This document shows positions 8,636 through 18,157 of a DNA stretch of 64,000 nucleotides, in pieces. This DNA is from Martinezella rhizogenes (GTDB lineage Bacteria; Pseudomonadota; Alphaproteobacteria; Rhizobiales; Rhizobiaceae), in contig JAAMEZ010000006.1 in NCBI GenBank assembly GCA_013322215.1, positions 186,001 to 250,000 of the forward strand. The letters are read 5' to 3'. Position 1 is the first letter of the stretch. Each line of letters begins with the position of its first letter. The translations under genes and the position numbers were made by a program. Under the pieces are notes generated by a model. The model was not told the origin of the DNA and did not search any database. It worked only from the letters and a program-made list of their open reading frames with translations.

Positions 8636-10228
8636 TTGAAGACAAAGAGCTATGCACTGGGATTGGCCTTTGCTCTATCGTTACCATGGCTTGCTCATGC
8701 CGAAGACCCTGCGCCGGGACCTGCCAATACCACGATCGATCTGAAATATTGGGTGGAATTCGCAAAACAGGGCAATCCGGCTGCCCAATACGGTCTTGGC
8801 TATCGCTACGCCCACGGCCAGGGCGTGGAGCAGGACGATGTGCAGGCGGTCGACTGGTATCGGAAATCGGCTGACCAAGGCAATGCGCAGGCTCAATATG
8901 CTCTGGCCTATATGTATGCCAGCGGTCGCGGCGTCGATACCGATCTGAAACAGGCAAACGACTGGTATTTGAGGGCGGCGCAAAACGGCAATGCCGATGC
9001 CCAATATGCCATCGGCTATTCCTATGCCAATGGCCGGGGCATGGCTGTCGACAACGAAGACGCCGTCACCTGGTATCAAAAATCCGCCGCTCAGGGCGAG
9101 GCGCAGGCGCAATATGCGCTCGGCTACATGTATGCCAATGGCCTCGGCGTGCAGAAGGATAGTGCCATTGCACTCGGCTGGTATCGCAAGGCCGGCGACC
9201 AGGGCCGCGCTGACGCCCTATACGCGATCGGCTACATGTACGACAACGGCCAAGGCACGGAAGAAGACCAGGAACAGGCCGTCGCCTGGTATAAAAGAGC
9301 CGGCGACCAGGGAAGCGCGCAAGGTCTCTACGCAGTCGGCTACGCCTATGCCAATGGCAAGGGTGTCAAACAGAATGATGCCGAAGCCTATTCCTGGTAC
9401 ATGAAAGCAGCCGAGAAGGGGCGTGCCGAAGCACAATATGCCGTCGGCTACAGCCTTGAGAATGGCGTCGGCGTGGCCCCGGACTATCGTCAGGCGCTTC
9501 AATGGTATCGCAAATCGGCCGACCAGGGGCGGCCCGACGCGCAATACGCCATCGGCTATCTCTATGCCAACGGCCAGGGCGTGAAGGTCGACGATGACAG
9601 CGCAGTGAGATGGTATCGCAAGGCCGCCGAGCAAGGCGATGCGCGAGGCGAATACGCCCTCGCCTTCATGTATGTCGCCGGCCGTGGTGTTGCTGCGGAT
9701 TATGGCAAGGCCTTTGACTGGTGTCGGAAAGCTGCCGGCCAAGGCCATGCGGACGCGCAATATGCTCTCGGCTATATGTACGAAAACGGTCAGGGGACAA
9801 AGACTGACAAATCAGTTGCCGCAAGCTGGTATCGCAAGGCGGCTGACCAGAACAATTCCCAAGGTCAATACGCCCTCGCCTATCTCTACTATGAGGGCGC
9901 CGGCGTGACCAAGGACTATGGTCAGGCGGCCAATCTGTTTCGCAAAGCCGCCGATCAGGGTGACGCCCGCGCGGAATACGGTCTTGGATATTTGTATTAT
10001 AACGGCTATGGCGTGCCGAAGGACTCCACGATCGCTGCCGACTGGTTCAACAAGGCGGTGGCGAAGGGATTGCCCGAAGCGCAGCATGGGCTCAGCTATA
10101 TGGAAGCCAACGGCGACGGCCCGATCAAGGATCTCGGACCGCTGGGACAAGGGGCGGCCGGAAAAAAGGACACCGGCAACAAGACGGGCTGGGTCCTTTT
10201 CCATTTGCTGATGGCGCTCGTACCCTAG
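8636..10228 (+). CDS. Secreted Sel1-repeat (SLR) protein with 12-13 repeats
   Basis: 530 residues. An N-terminal signal peptide (LGLAFALSLPWLAHA) is followed, from about residue 44, by twelve full Sel1-like repeats and one partial, each exactly 36 residues, of the form AQYALGYMYANGxGVxxD...AxxWYRKAADQG. No indels break the period. Such alpha/alpha solenoids bind partner proteins, often in the envelope or in signalling (for example ExoR in rhizobia). The ORF has a short C-terminal tail ending in a hydrophobic stretch (GWVLFHLLMALVP). A second Sel1 gene follows 55 bp later. Partner unknown. The start codon is a TTG at 8636; no nearby ATG in frame is better. Confidence 0.88.
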   Translation: MKTKSYALGLAFALSLPWLAHAEDPAPGPANTTIDLKYWVEFAKQGNPAAQYGLGYRYAHGQGVEQDDVQAVDWYRKSADQGNAQAQYALAYMYASGRGVDTDLKQANDWYLRAAQNGNADAQYAIGYSYANGRGMAVDNEDAVTWYQKSAAQGEAQAQYALGYMYANGLGVQKDSAIALGWYRKAGDQGRADALYAIGYMYDNGQGTEEDQEQAVAWYKRAGDQGSAQGLYAVGYAYANGKGVKQNDAEAYSWYMKAAEKGRAEAQYAVGYSLENGVGVAPDYRQALQWYRKSADQGRPDAQYAIGYLYANGQGVKVDDDSAVRWYRKAAEQGDARGEYALAFMYVAGRGVAADYGKAFDWCRKAAGQGHADAQYALGYMYENGQGTKTDKSVAASWYRKAADQNNSQGQYALAYLYYEGAGVTKDYGQAANLFRKAADQGDARAEYGLGYLYYNGYGVPKDSTIAADWFNKAVAKGLPEAQHGLSYMEANGDGPIKDLGPLGQGAAGKKDTGNKTGWVLFHLLMALVP

Positions 10229-10283
10229 TGGTCGCGGAGCGTTCGGCATCTTAATTCAACGGATTTCGACTGAGGGGTAAATC

Positions 10284-11354
10284 GTGAATTGGAAGAAGGG
10301 GGCAGCAGGTTTGCTCTTCGCGCTGGCGTCCATGGGAACGGCACAAGCCGATGTCGGACGAAACAGTTATGATCGCGGCGATATCAAATCCGGCTTGGAC
10401 TACTGGCGTCCCCTGGCGAACAAGGGCAACGTCGCCGCACAGCTGAAACTCGGACAGATGTACGAGGACGGCAACGGCGTCGGAAAAAACCTCACCCTTG
10501 CCCTCAGCTGGTACAAGAAGGCCGCCGACCAGGGCAATGCCGAAGCGCAATTCAATGTCGGCACCATGTACGACCAAGGCGAAGGCGTTACTGCCGACAA
10601 GAGCGAGGCCATTGTCTGGTACAAGAAAGCTGCGGCGCAGGGATACCTCAATGCGCAATACAATCTTGGCGTCGTTTACGACACGGGCCAAGGCGTAGCC
10701 CAGGACAAGCCGCAGGCGTTCGCCTGGTACAGCAAGGCGGCCGAACAGGGCGATGCCGAAGCACAGTACAATGTCGGCACCATGTACGACCAGGGCGACG
10801 GCACGAACAAGGACAAGAGCAAGGCCATCATCTGGTATCGCAAGGCGGCCGAGCAGGGAAAAATCGAGGCGCAATACAATCTCGGCATCATGTACCGCGA
10901 CGGCGAAGGCGTCGCCAAGGATGGTGCTGCAGCCTTCTCCTGGTTCAAGAAGGCGGCCGATCAGGGCGATGCCAGTGCCCAGTTCAATATCGGCGCCATG
11001 TATGCCGATGGCGACGGGATCGGGCAGGACGATGCCCAGGCGATCGCATGGTTCCTGAAGGCCGCGGCGCAGAACGACGTAGAGGCCGAATACAATCTTG
11101 GGGTGATGTTCCGCGATGGCGAAGGCGTCACCAAGAACGGCCCTAAGGCGGTCTACTGGTTCGAGCGGGCGGCAGAACATCGCTATGCCGATGCCGCTTA
11201 CAATCTCGCCATGATGTACCGCGACGGTGATGGCGTTGCTGCTGATGCGGCCAAGGCGGCGGAATGGTTCCGCAAGGCGAAGCACCTGGGTTATGACGGC
11301 GACACGGACGAACAACCGCAAGCCCCTTCCGGCGGACAGACTATTCCGATATGA
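10284..11354 (+). CDS. Secreted Sel1-repeat (SLR) protein with 8 repeats
   Basis: 356 residues starting at a GTG. A signal peptide (GLLFALASMGTAQA) precedes eight Sel1-like repeats of exactly 36 residues (for example GDAEAQYNVGTMYDQGDG). The repeats differ from those of the upstream gene by a conserved QYN(L/V)G(T/V)MY pattern instead of QYALGYMY, so the two arrays seem to have expanded separately within each gene. A short polar tail ends the protein. Same strand as, and 55 bp from, the preceding Sel1 gene and upstream of an RDD membrane protein; probably one envelope-related transcription unit. Confidence 0.88.
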   Translation: MNWKKGAAGLLFALASMGTAQADVGRNSYDRGDIKSGLDYWRPLANKGNVAAQLKLGQMYEDGNGVGKNLTLALSWYKKAADQGNAEAQFNVGTMYDQGEGVTADKSEAIVWYKKAAAQGYLNAQYNLGVVYDTGQGVAQDKPQAFAWYSKAAEQGDAEAQYNVGTMYDQGDGTNKDKSKAIIWYRKAAEQGKIEAQYNLGIMYRDGEGVAKDGAAAFSWFKKAADQGDASAQFNIGAMYADGDGIGQDDAQAIAWFLKAAAQNDVEAEYNLGVMFRDGEGVTKNGPKAVYWFERAAEHRYADAAYNLAMMYRDGDGVAADAAKAAEWFRKAKHLGYDGDTDEQPQAPSGGQTIPI

Positions 11355-11505
11355 CGCACTGCACTGGCCGACCGGTAACATCATGTCCTGCCGGCCATCT
11401 GCCTTCACTCCCAGCGAATCGCGGCAAAACATGCTAATGCCCACAACTTGAAGTACGTGATGCGACGTGTGGGGCGTCGTGAAACGCGCTGAGCCGGGGG
11501 AAATT

Positions 11506-12342
11506 ATGAGTTTTGACGCTTCCGATCATCAAATAGCCTCTTCACCGCCTCGCCATTTTTGGCGACGGCTCGGTGCCTATGCGGTCGATATCGTCATCTT
11601 CCAGGTTGCTTTTACGCTGTTGTTTCTCGCGTTGTCGGCGGTGACGCCCTGGGATTTGACCTTGCCACTTCTTCAGAAGCAACAGTGCGAAGAAGCAACT
11701 TCGGCGCCTCTCGTTGCGAAAGTGGAGGCCGAATGGCCGCTGCAGCCGGGCGAAGTGAGAAGCAACCAACTGTGCCGTATATCCTGGCTGGGCAGCAACG
11801 GATACACGGTCTTCCTTTCAATCGTCGCATCGCAGCAGGGATCGGCCACATTGAAGCGCGCCTTTTCCGTACCCATCGACGGCAATGGCAACCCGGTCGA
11901 TCCGAATATCACCGTAAGGCCGACCTCCAGCATCGTCCTGCTGCTCCTTCCTGTCGCCTTCGCCCTTTGCTCGATCGGCGGCGGGCGAACACCAGGCAAG
12001 CGCTTGACCTCATTGCGCGTGACCACGACGGAAGGCGGCGCGTTGCTCTTCGGGCTCGCCGTCAAGCGGGAAATATTCAAGTTTCTGCCATTGATGCTGC
12101 TGGCAACAGTCAATCTGGTCAGCCTGTTTCTGCTGCCCTCATATCTGCCGCCAATCGACCAGCTGATTCAGCAGGCGCGCGACACCAATCTTCTCAATGC
12201 CATCGGCTTCTTCGCCTTGACGGGGGCCTTGGCGCCGCTTCTGTTCGTATTCGCGCTCATATGGTGGGTCTTCCCCCTAATCGTGTGGCGCGGACAGACT
12301 TTCTACGACCGCTTCTGCGACACCATGGTCGTCAAGGCATAA
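11506..12342 (+). CDS. RDD-family membrane protein
   Basis: 278 residues from the ATG at 11506, preceded by a GGGGGAAATT purine stretch. The RDD signature is present: RRLGAYAVDIVIFQVAFTLL at the N-terminus (Arg and Asp of the family name) and GGGRTPGKRLTSLRVTTTEGG after a second membrane segment. Four or so transmembrane helices are visible, with a loop containing two cysteines (KQQCEEATS, NQLCRIS) between the first and second. Function of RDD proteins is mostly unknown; some affect ion exchange. It follows the two Sel1 genes. Confidence 0.85.
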   Translation: MSFDASDHQIASSPPRHFWRRLGAYAVDIVIFQVAFTLLFLALSAVTPWDLTLPLLQKQQCEEATSAPLVAKVEAEWPLQPGEVRSNQLCRISWLGSNGYTVFLSIVASQQGSATLKRAFSVPIDGNGNPVDPNITVRPTSSIVLLLLPVAFALCSIGGGRTPGKRLTSLRVTTTEGGALLFGLAVKREIFKFLPLMLLATVNLVSLFLLPSYLPPIDQLIQQARDTNLLNAIGFFALTGALAPLLFVFALIWWVFPLIVWRGQTFYDRFCDTMVVKA

Positions 12343-12443
12343 CCATCAAAATCGGGGGGATTGCCTTGGCAGACGAAGAGATGGAAGACTGTCGCCGCGC
12401 CAGGCCTGATTTGCTGCTTCTTCTCTTGAGAGGATAGATCGTC

Positions 12444-12959
12444 GTGAACCTGAAATATCCCATGCCCCCCTTCTCGCTTCTGCCGCCGTTTCGCATGGCT
12501 TTGCTGGCCACGGCGGTCGTGCTGCCGCTCTCTCCGCTTCCGTTGGCGGCAACGCCGGCGGAAGCGGCTCCCGGCTCGTGCTGGTCGTTGCTGCAGAGCA
12601 AATTTGGCCCGCAGATAGAGAAGTCCGTGAACGAAGCCGATCCCTGCAAGAAACTGCCCGGCGTCGATCACAAAGACAAGTTCGAGGTGAAGTCACTCGA
12701 CGTCTGCGATGGCCCGAACGGTGGCGTCCAGATCAACGCCCATGCCGAGATGGCCTGCAAATCGCATGGCGTCCTGAAGACGACGATCAAGGGCCAGCTC
12801 GACGCCTCCATGACCGTCGATGTCGGCGCATGCCACATCACCGACCTGCATCTGGGCATCAATGGGCCGATCGGCGAATTGATATCCTCCGTTGGCGGAC
12901 TGCAGGAGCTTGCGCGCGGCTTTGCCCAGGCCAAAATCTCGGAAATTTGCGGAAAGTAA
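12444..12959 (+). CDS. Small secreted protein of unknown function
   Basis: 171 residues starting at a GTG at 12444 behind a GAGAGGATAG purine-rich site. The N-terminus is a long signal peptide (MALLATAVVLPLSPLPLAATPAEA). The mature part holds five cysteines spread along its length (SCWSLL, DPCKK, DVCDG, MACKS, GACHI) and a sixth near the end (SEICGK), compatible with disulfides in the periplasm. No domain was recognised. It is the last plus-strand gene after the Sel1/RDD group and ends at a strong hairpin. Confidence 0.75.
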   Translation: MNLKYPMPPFSLLPPFRMALLATAVVLPLSPLPLAATPAEAAPGSCWSLLQSKFGPQIEKSVNEADPCKKLPGVDHKDKFEVKSLDVCDGPNGGVQINAHAEMACKSHGVLKTTIKGQLDASMTVDVGACHITDLHLGINGPIGELISSVGGLQELARGFAQAKISEICGK

Positions 12960-12964
12960 TATTG

Positions 12965-12991
12965 AAGGGCCGACGATATCCGTCGGCCCTT
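12965..12991. terminator. Strong hairpin between convergent genes
   Basis: Perfect 11-bp inverted repeat AAGGGCCGACG / CGTCGGCCCTT with a 5-nt loop, six bases after the stop of the secreted-protein gene and before the convergent MFS gene. There is no long T run, so termination efficiency is uncertain; it could serve both strands. Confidence 0.6.
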
Positions 12992-13013
12992 GCTAATCAG
13001 CGTGGCGAGCTCT

Positions 13014-14264
13014 TCAGGCTCGCACGGCGCCGTTGGCTCGTCCGGCATCGCCTTCCCCGAACCTGACGCCCTTTTTCTCGAAGCCGAAGCCGGCAAAAAC
13101 TGCAACGACCACGGCGACGATGCAGGCAACGATCAACAGGGCCAGCGCATAGTCGCCGCTCCATTGCTTTGCCAAACCTGCCTGGATCGAGGCATTGCCT
13201 GAAGCCAGCAGATTGCCGAGCTGATAGGCAAATCCGGGGAAGGTGCCGCGCACCTCGTCAGGCGACAATTCGTTGAGATGCACGGGGACGATGCCCCACG
13301 CACCCTGCACGAACAGCTGCATCAGGAAGGCGCCGATCGCGAGCATCACCGGCCCCTGACCCCAGACCCAGAGCGGCGCGACGGGAATGGCCAGCAGTGC
13401 TGCGATGACGATGGTCCGCCGTCTGCCCCAACGCTGCGACAGAGCACCGAACGTCAGGCCGCCGACGATCGCTCCGATATTGTAGACGATGGCGATGGCG
13501 CCGACCGTATAGGAATCATATTGCCGCTGGGTTTCCAGGAAGGTTGGATAGAGGTCCTGGGTGCCATGACTGAAGAAATTGAATGCAGTCATGAGAAGCA
13601 CCGCCCAGATGAACAGAGGAATATTCTCGCGCAGCACGGTGAGAAACGGTCGTTGCGGCTTGGCCTGCCTCTGGAGGAAAGCAGGCGATTCCTGCACGTT
13701 GCGTCTGATGTAGAGCACCAGTAGCGCCGGCACCGCGCCGACGATGAACATGCCGCGCCAGCCGATGATCGGAAACAGCAGGAAGAAGACGATCGAAGCG
13801 AGCAGATAGCCCGAGGGATAGCCCGCCTGCAGGATACCGGACACCAGGCCGCGCGAATCTTCGGGTATGGTCTCCATGACGAGCGATGCGCCCACACCCC
13901 ATTCGCCGCCCATGGCGACGCCGAACAGCGCGCGCAGCACGAGGAACATCGTCAGGCCGGTCGAAAAGCCGGTCAGGAATTCGAAGACGGAATAAAGCAG
14001 CACGTCGACCATCAGGGTCGTGCGCCGCCCGAACCGATCCGCCGCAAGTCCGAAGATCAAGGCTCCGAGCGGCCGCATGGCAAGCGTGAGGAAGATCGCC
14101 ACGGCGACTGCCGGAACGTCCGTGTGAAATTCTTCGGCTATATGCTTGAGAACGAAAACCAAAATGAAGAAATCGAAAGCGTCCAGAGTCCAGCCCAGAT
14201 AGGCCGCGATCACGGTGTTTCGTTGCTGGGGGGACAAGGAACGTAAGCTATCCAATGCGGTCAT
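13014..14264 (-). CDS. MFS transporter, organic-acid / sialate:H+ symporter-like
   Basis: 416 residues with twelve predicted membrane helices. The start at 14264 (MTALDS) lies six bases after GGAGG; two nearby in-frame ATGs exist. MFS marks include LGWTLDAFDFFILVFVLKHI in helix 1, the A-loop GLAADRFGRRTTL and, in the second half, GALSQRWGRRRT. WTLDAFDFF and GGEWGVGASLVMETIPEDSRG are typical of the SHS/JEN lactate and NanT sialate branch, so a carboxylate is a likely substrate. No neighbouring catabolic genes identify it. Confidence 0.85.
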   Translation of the reverse strand: MTALDSLRSLSPQQRNTVIAAYLGWTLDAFDFFILVFVLKHIAEEFHTDVPAVAVAIFLTLAMRPLGALIFGLAADRFGRRTTLMVDVLLYSVFEFLTGFSTGLTMFLVLRALFGVAMGGEWGVGASLVMETIPEDSRGLVSGILQAGYPSGYLLASIVFFLLFPIIGWRGMFIVGAVPALLVLYIRRNVQESPAFLQRQAKPQRPFLTVLRENIPLFIWAVLLMTAFNFFSHGTQDLYPTFLETQRQYDSYTVGAIAIVYNIGAIVGGLTFGALSQRWGRRRTIVIAALLAIPVAPLWVWGQGPVMLAIGAFLMQLFVQGAWGIVPVHLNELSPDEVRGTFPGFAYQLGNLLASGNASIQAGLAKQWSGDYALALLIVACIVAVVVAVFAGFGFEKKGVRFGEGDAGRANGAVRA

Positions 14265-14548
14265 CATGATCCTCCGACCGGATGGCGGCGGCGAGGCGGG
14301 CAATACCGGATGCCGTCGAAGCTGGGGGAACCCGGCAAGTGGCCGGGCATGTCGACGTTGCGGCTTGTTCCTCCTTTGGCGCCTGCGAGGATCGCGCTAT
14401 GCGGACTTTGGATCAACGATAACGCATCGGCCGCCCTTGGGTTGTAACATATTTGACATCTTCGGCGAATGGAAAAATCCTCTACTTTGTTTCCCTTTTG
14501 TACTCTTTGCCCCTTCACATCTGTGCGATCTGTCTCCATATTCGCCCC

Positions 14549-17338
14549 ATGGCCAAATCACCGAAAAAATCCCCCGCCCCGACCGGTTTCGAAGAGGCGC
14601 CACAGGCATCGTTTGAGGGTGCGCCGCTCAGCGGCAGCGTTGCCGATTGGGTAAAGCAGCTCGAAGCGGATGCGGAATCCTCTGGCATCGAAACCCAGCG
14701 CGAGATCGCCTCCAAGGCCGGCAAGCATCGCAAGAAGGTAGAAATCGCCGCTTCCAAATCGGCACGCGGCACCTCGATGGGCGGCTCGACCGATCCGAAG
14801 ACGCGCGCCGCGGCCGGTCTCAATCCGGTGGCTGGCCTCGATGTCGCGCTTGAGGATGCGGACAAGATCGCAACGAGCGGTGTGACGGCAACCGTGGAAG
14901 CGTTGTCGAAGCTGATCGAGAGCGGCAACCCGCTCTTCAAGGATGGCAAGCTCTGGACGCCGCATCGCCCTGCCCGTCCGGCGAAATCCGAAGGCGGTAT
15001 CGAGATCCGCATGGCCTCGGAGTATCAGCCCGCCGGCGACCAGCCGACGGCGATCCGCGACCTTGTCGAAGGATTGGAGAATGGCGACCGTAGCCAGGTG
15101 CTGCTCGGCGTCACCGGCTCGGGCAAGACCTTCACCATGGCCAAGGTGATCGAAGCAACGCAGCGCCCCGCCGTCATCCTCGCGCCGAACAAGACGCTCG
15201 CGGCGCAGCTCTATTCCGAATTCAAGAACTTCTTCCCGGACAATGCCGTCGAGTATTTCGTCTCCTACTACGACTATTACCAGCCGGAAGCCTACGTGCC
15301 GCGCTCGGACACTTTCATCGAGAAAGAAAGTTCTATCAACGAGCAGATCGACCGCATGCGCCATTCGGCGACGCGCTCGCTCTTGGAACGCGACGATTGC
15401 ATCATCGTGGCTTCTGTTTCGTGCATCTACGGTATCGGCTCGGTCGAGACCTATACGGCGATGACGTTCCAGATGAATGTCGGTGACCGGCTGGACCAGC
15501 GCCAGCTTCTCGCCGACCTCGTGGCGCAGCAATACAAGCGCCGCGACATGGATTTCATCCGCGGCTCCTTCCGCGTCCGCGGCGACACGATCGAGATCTT
15601 CCCGGCCCACTTGGAGGATGCCGCCTGGCGTATCTCCATGTTCGGCGACGAGATCGACGCCATCACCGAATTCGATCCGCTGACAGGCCAGAAGACCGGT
15701 GACCTGAAGTCGGTGAAGATCTACGCCAATTCGCACTATGTCACGCCGCGCCCGACGCTGAACGGCGCCATCAAGGCGATCAAGGAAGAGCTGAAAATCC
15801 GGCTTGCCGAGCTGGAGAAAGCCGGCCGCCTGCTCGAGGCGCAGCGGCTGGAACAGCGTACCCGCTATGACGTCGAAATGCTTGAGGCCACCGGCTCCTG
15901 TGCCGGCATCGAGAACTATTCGCGCTACCTGACCGGCCGCAATCCCGGCGAGCCGCCGCCGACGCTGTTCGAATATATCCCCGACAACGCCCTGCTGTTC
16001 ATCGACGAAAGCCACGTCTCGGTCAGCCAGATCGGCGGTATGTACCGGGGTGACTTCCGGCGTAAGGCGACGCTTGCCGAATACGGCTTCCGCCTGCCCT
16101 CCTGCATGGACAACCGCCCGCTGCGCTTCGAGGAATGGGATGCCATGCGCCCGGATACGATCGCAGTGTCTGCAACGCCGGGCAGCTGGGAGATGGAGCA
16201 ATCCGGCGGCGTCTTCGCCGAACAGGTCATTCGCCCCACAGGTCTCATCGACCCGCCGGTCGAGGTTCGCTCCGCCCGTACGCAGGTCGACGATGTGCTC
16301 GGCGAGATCCGCGAAACCGCCGCCAAGGGCTATCGCACGCTTTGCACGGTACTCACCAAGCGCATGGCCGAGGATCTGACTGAATATCTGCATGAGCAGG
16401 GCGTGCGCGTGCGCTACATGCATTCCGACATCGATACGCTGGAGCGCATCGAAATCATCCGCGACCTGCGCCTCGGCGCCTTCGACGTACTCGTCGGCAT
16501 CAACCTCTTGCGCGAGGGTCTCGATATTCCGGAATGCGGCTTCGTCGCCATTCTCGATGCCGACAAGGAAGGCTTCCTGCGTTCTGAGACTTCGCTGATC
16601 CAGACGATCGGCCGCGCCGCGCGTAACGTCGACGGCAAGGTCATCCTCTATGCCGACACCGTCACCGGCTCGATGCAGCGGGCGATGGACGAGACCAGCC
16701 GCCGCCGCGAGAAGCAGATGGCCTTCAACCTTGAGCACGGCATCACGCCGGAATCGGTCAAGGCGAAGATCTCCGATATTCTCGACAGCGTCTATGAAAA
16801 GGACCATGTCCGCGCCGATATCGGCGGTGCCTCCGGCAAGGGCTTTGCCGATGGCGGTCATCTGGTCGGCAACAATCTGCAGGCCCATCTCAACGCTCTG
16901 GAAAAATCCATGCGCGACGCCGCCGCAGACCTGGATTTCGAAAAGGCCGCAAGGCTACGCGACGAGATCAAGCGTCTCAAGGCTGTCGAGCTCGCCGCCA
17001 TGGACGATCCGCTGGCTCGCGAGGAAGCGAAAAGCCTCGAAAGTCGAGGTACAGCGGCGGGCAAGCGTGCGGCTCCACCACCGGAGACCTCCCGCTCCTA
17101 CTTCGCCAAGCCGAGCCTCGACGAAATGGGGCCGGGCAGCGATGCCGGCACGCCGCTCTTCCGCAAGAACACGCTGGATGAAATGACCGTTGGCCGCACA
17201 GAGAAGCCTGTCATGGGCAAGGTGCCGGACAAGCCGATCACCCGGGCAAAGCCGGGCGTCGGCTCATACGAGGACCCAGTGGACGAGAAGCAGCGCAAGG
17301 GACGGACGAAAGGCAAGACGGGGCGACCCGGGCGATAA
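14549..17338 (+). CDS. uvrB: Excinuclease ABC subunit B, with long N- and C-terminal extensions
   Basis: 929 residues versus about 670 for E. coli UvrB. UvrB is the damage-verifying helicase-like subunit of nucleotide excision repair. Walker [10 protein letters not shown] lies near residue 187, the beta-hairpin motif [12 protein letters not shown] follows, then DESHVS, helicase motif [14 protein letters not shown] and QTIGRAARN; the UVR domain that contacts UvrC ([18 protein letters not shown]) is near 800. About 150 residues precede the first conserved motif ([11 protein letters not shown]) and about 100 charged residues follow the UVR domain. The ATG at 14549 gives MAKSPKKS; frame-open codons upstream are not needed. 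No clear alphaproteobacterial SOS box was seen in the 280-bp upstream gap. Confidence 0.95.
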   Translation: MAKSPKKSPAPTGFEEAPQASFEGAPLSGSVADWVKQLEADAESSGIETQREIASKAGKHRKKVEIAASKSARGTSMGGSTDPKTRAAAGLNPVAGLDVALEDADKIATSGVTATVEALSKLIESGNPLFKDGKLWTPHRPARPAKSEGGIEIRMASEYQPAGDQPTAIRDLVEGLENGDRSQVLLGVTGSGKTFTMAKVIEATQRPAVILAPNKTLAAQLYSEFKNFFPDNAVEYFVSYYDYYQPEAYVPRSDTFIEKESSINEQIDRMRHSATRSLLERDDCIIVASVSCIYGIGSVETYTAMTFQMNVGDRLDQRQLLADLVAQQYKRRDMDFIRGSFRVRGDTIEIFPAHLEDAAWRISMFGDEIDAITEFDPLTGQKTGDLKSVKIYANSHYVTPRPTLNGAIKAIKEELKIRLAELEKAGRLLEAQRLEQRTRYDVEMLEATGSCAGIENYSRYLTGRNPGEPPPTLFEYIPDNALLFIDESHVSVSQIGGMYRGDFRRKATLAEYGFRLPSCMDNRPLRFEEWDAMRPDTIAVSATPGSWEMEQSGGVFAEQVIRPTGLIDPPVEVRSARTQVDDVLGEIRETAAKGYRTLCTVLTKRMAEDLTEYLHEQGVRVRYMHSDIDTLERIEIIRDLRLGAFDVLVGINLLREGLDIPECGFVAILDADKEGFLRSETSLIQTIGRAARNVDGKVILYADTVTGSMQRAMDETSRRREKQMAFNLEHGITPESVKAKISDILDSVYEKDHVRADIGGASGKGFADGGHLVGNNLQAHLNALEKSMRDAAADLDFEKAARLRDEIKRLKAVELAAMDDPLAREEAKSLESRGTAAGKRAAPPPETSRSYFAKPSLDEMGPGSDAGTPLFRKNTLDEMTVGRTEKPVMGKVPDKPITRAKPGVGSYEDPVDEKQRKGRTKGKTGRPGR

Positions 17339-17537
17339 GGCGACCGCTACTTTCGGATATCTGCCAGCCGGCGTTGCCGACTTATGAGGGCTGAGGCCTG
17401 CAAGCATTGCGCTATGCCTTGCTGACGAGGCCGCAGCCGCTACATGCCCTCATATGAGGAGGCCTACCGAGGGACGGAAAGCGTTTGAGCGCATACCGGG
17501 CCGGTGGGAAGCGACAGCAACCTGGGGAGAGAGACTA

Positions 17538-17993
17538 ATGTCCGAGCCTTTAATCGTCCGTCGCGAGACCCATGTCTCAGCGCCGCCTGCCGCCATTTTC
17601 GCGCTGCTGACCGATCCCGAAAAAATCCTGCGCTGGATGGGAACGGAAGCCCAGACCGAGCCGCAACCAGGCGGTATCTATCTCGTCAACGTCACCGGGG
17701 CTCGTGTCGCACGCGGCTCCTTCCGTGAGGTCGTGCCGGTTCATCGGCTCGCCTATAGCTTTGGCTGGGAAGGCAGCGAGGAAGTGCCTCCCGGATCGAG
17801 CCTGGTGGAAATCGACCTGATAGAGCAGCCGGACGGGACGCTGGTCCGCCTCACCCATACCGGCCTGCCCACAGTTGAACAATGTGAAGCGCACGCAAAG
17901 GGTTGGGCGCATTATCTCGACCGCATGGCCGCGGTGGCCGCGGGACGCGACCCTGGCCCGGATGCCATGCGCGGCCACGACGGCCACGACTGA
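17538..17993 (+). CDS. SRPBCC / AHSA1-type START-like domain protein
   Basis: 151 residues from the ATG at 17538, with GGGGAGAGA seven bases upstream. The AHA1/SRPBCC pattern is clear: VRRETHVSAPPAAIFALLTDPEKILRWMG, then strands around GGIYLVNVTGARVARGSF and LVRLTHTGLPTVEQCEAHAKGW, where the last block is the helix lining the hydrophobic cavity. Members bind hydrophobic ligands or act with ArsR regulators; no ArsR gene is adjacent here. C-terminal tail is His/Asp rich (RGHDGHD). Ligand unknown. Confidence 0.85.
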   Translation: MSEPLIVRRETHVSAPPAAIFALLTDPEKILRWMGTEAQTEPQPGGIYLVNVTGARVARGSFREVVPVHRLAYSFGWEGSEEVPPGSSLVEIDLIEQPDGTLVRLTHTGLPTVEQCEAHAKGWAHYLDRMAAVAAGRDPGPDAMRGHDGHD

Positions 17994-18157
17994 CGACACC
18001 GAGAGTGTGACGCCATCTGGCTCGATGCCCTGATGGTCGCACATGTCACGCACTGGCGACAACAGCTTCGCCTCTGGCATTGTGGCGATCCGCACGCCGC
18101 CAGCAAGGTTGCATCGGCACGGATGACAGGCTGCAACCGCCATGGCATGATCGCAGC

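Noticed and set aside
8636..11354. Repetitive DNA suggestive of a CRISPR or satellite array
   Set aside because: The 108-bp periodicity is protein-level Sel1 repetition with divergent codons, not identical direct repeats with spacers.
14558..16888. 776-codon minus-strand open frame opposite uvrB
   Set aside because: It is the antisense of a clearly conserved gene; high GC removes stop codons in that frame and the translation has no family features.
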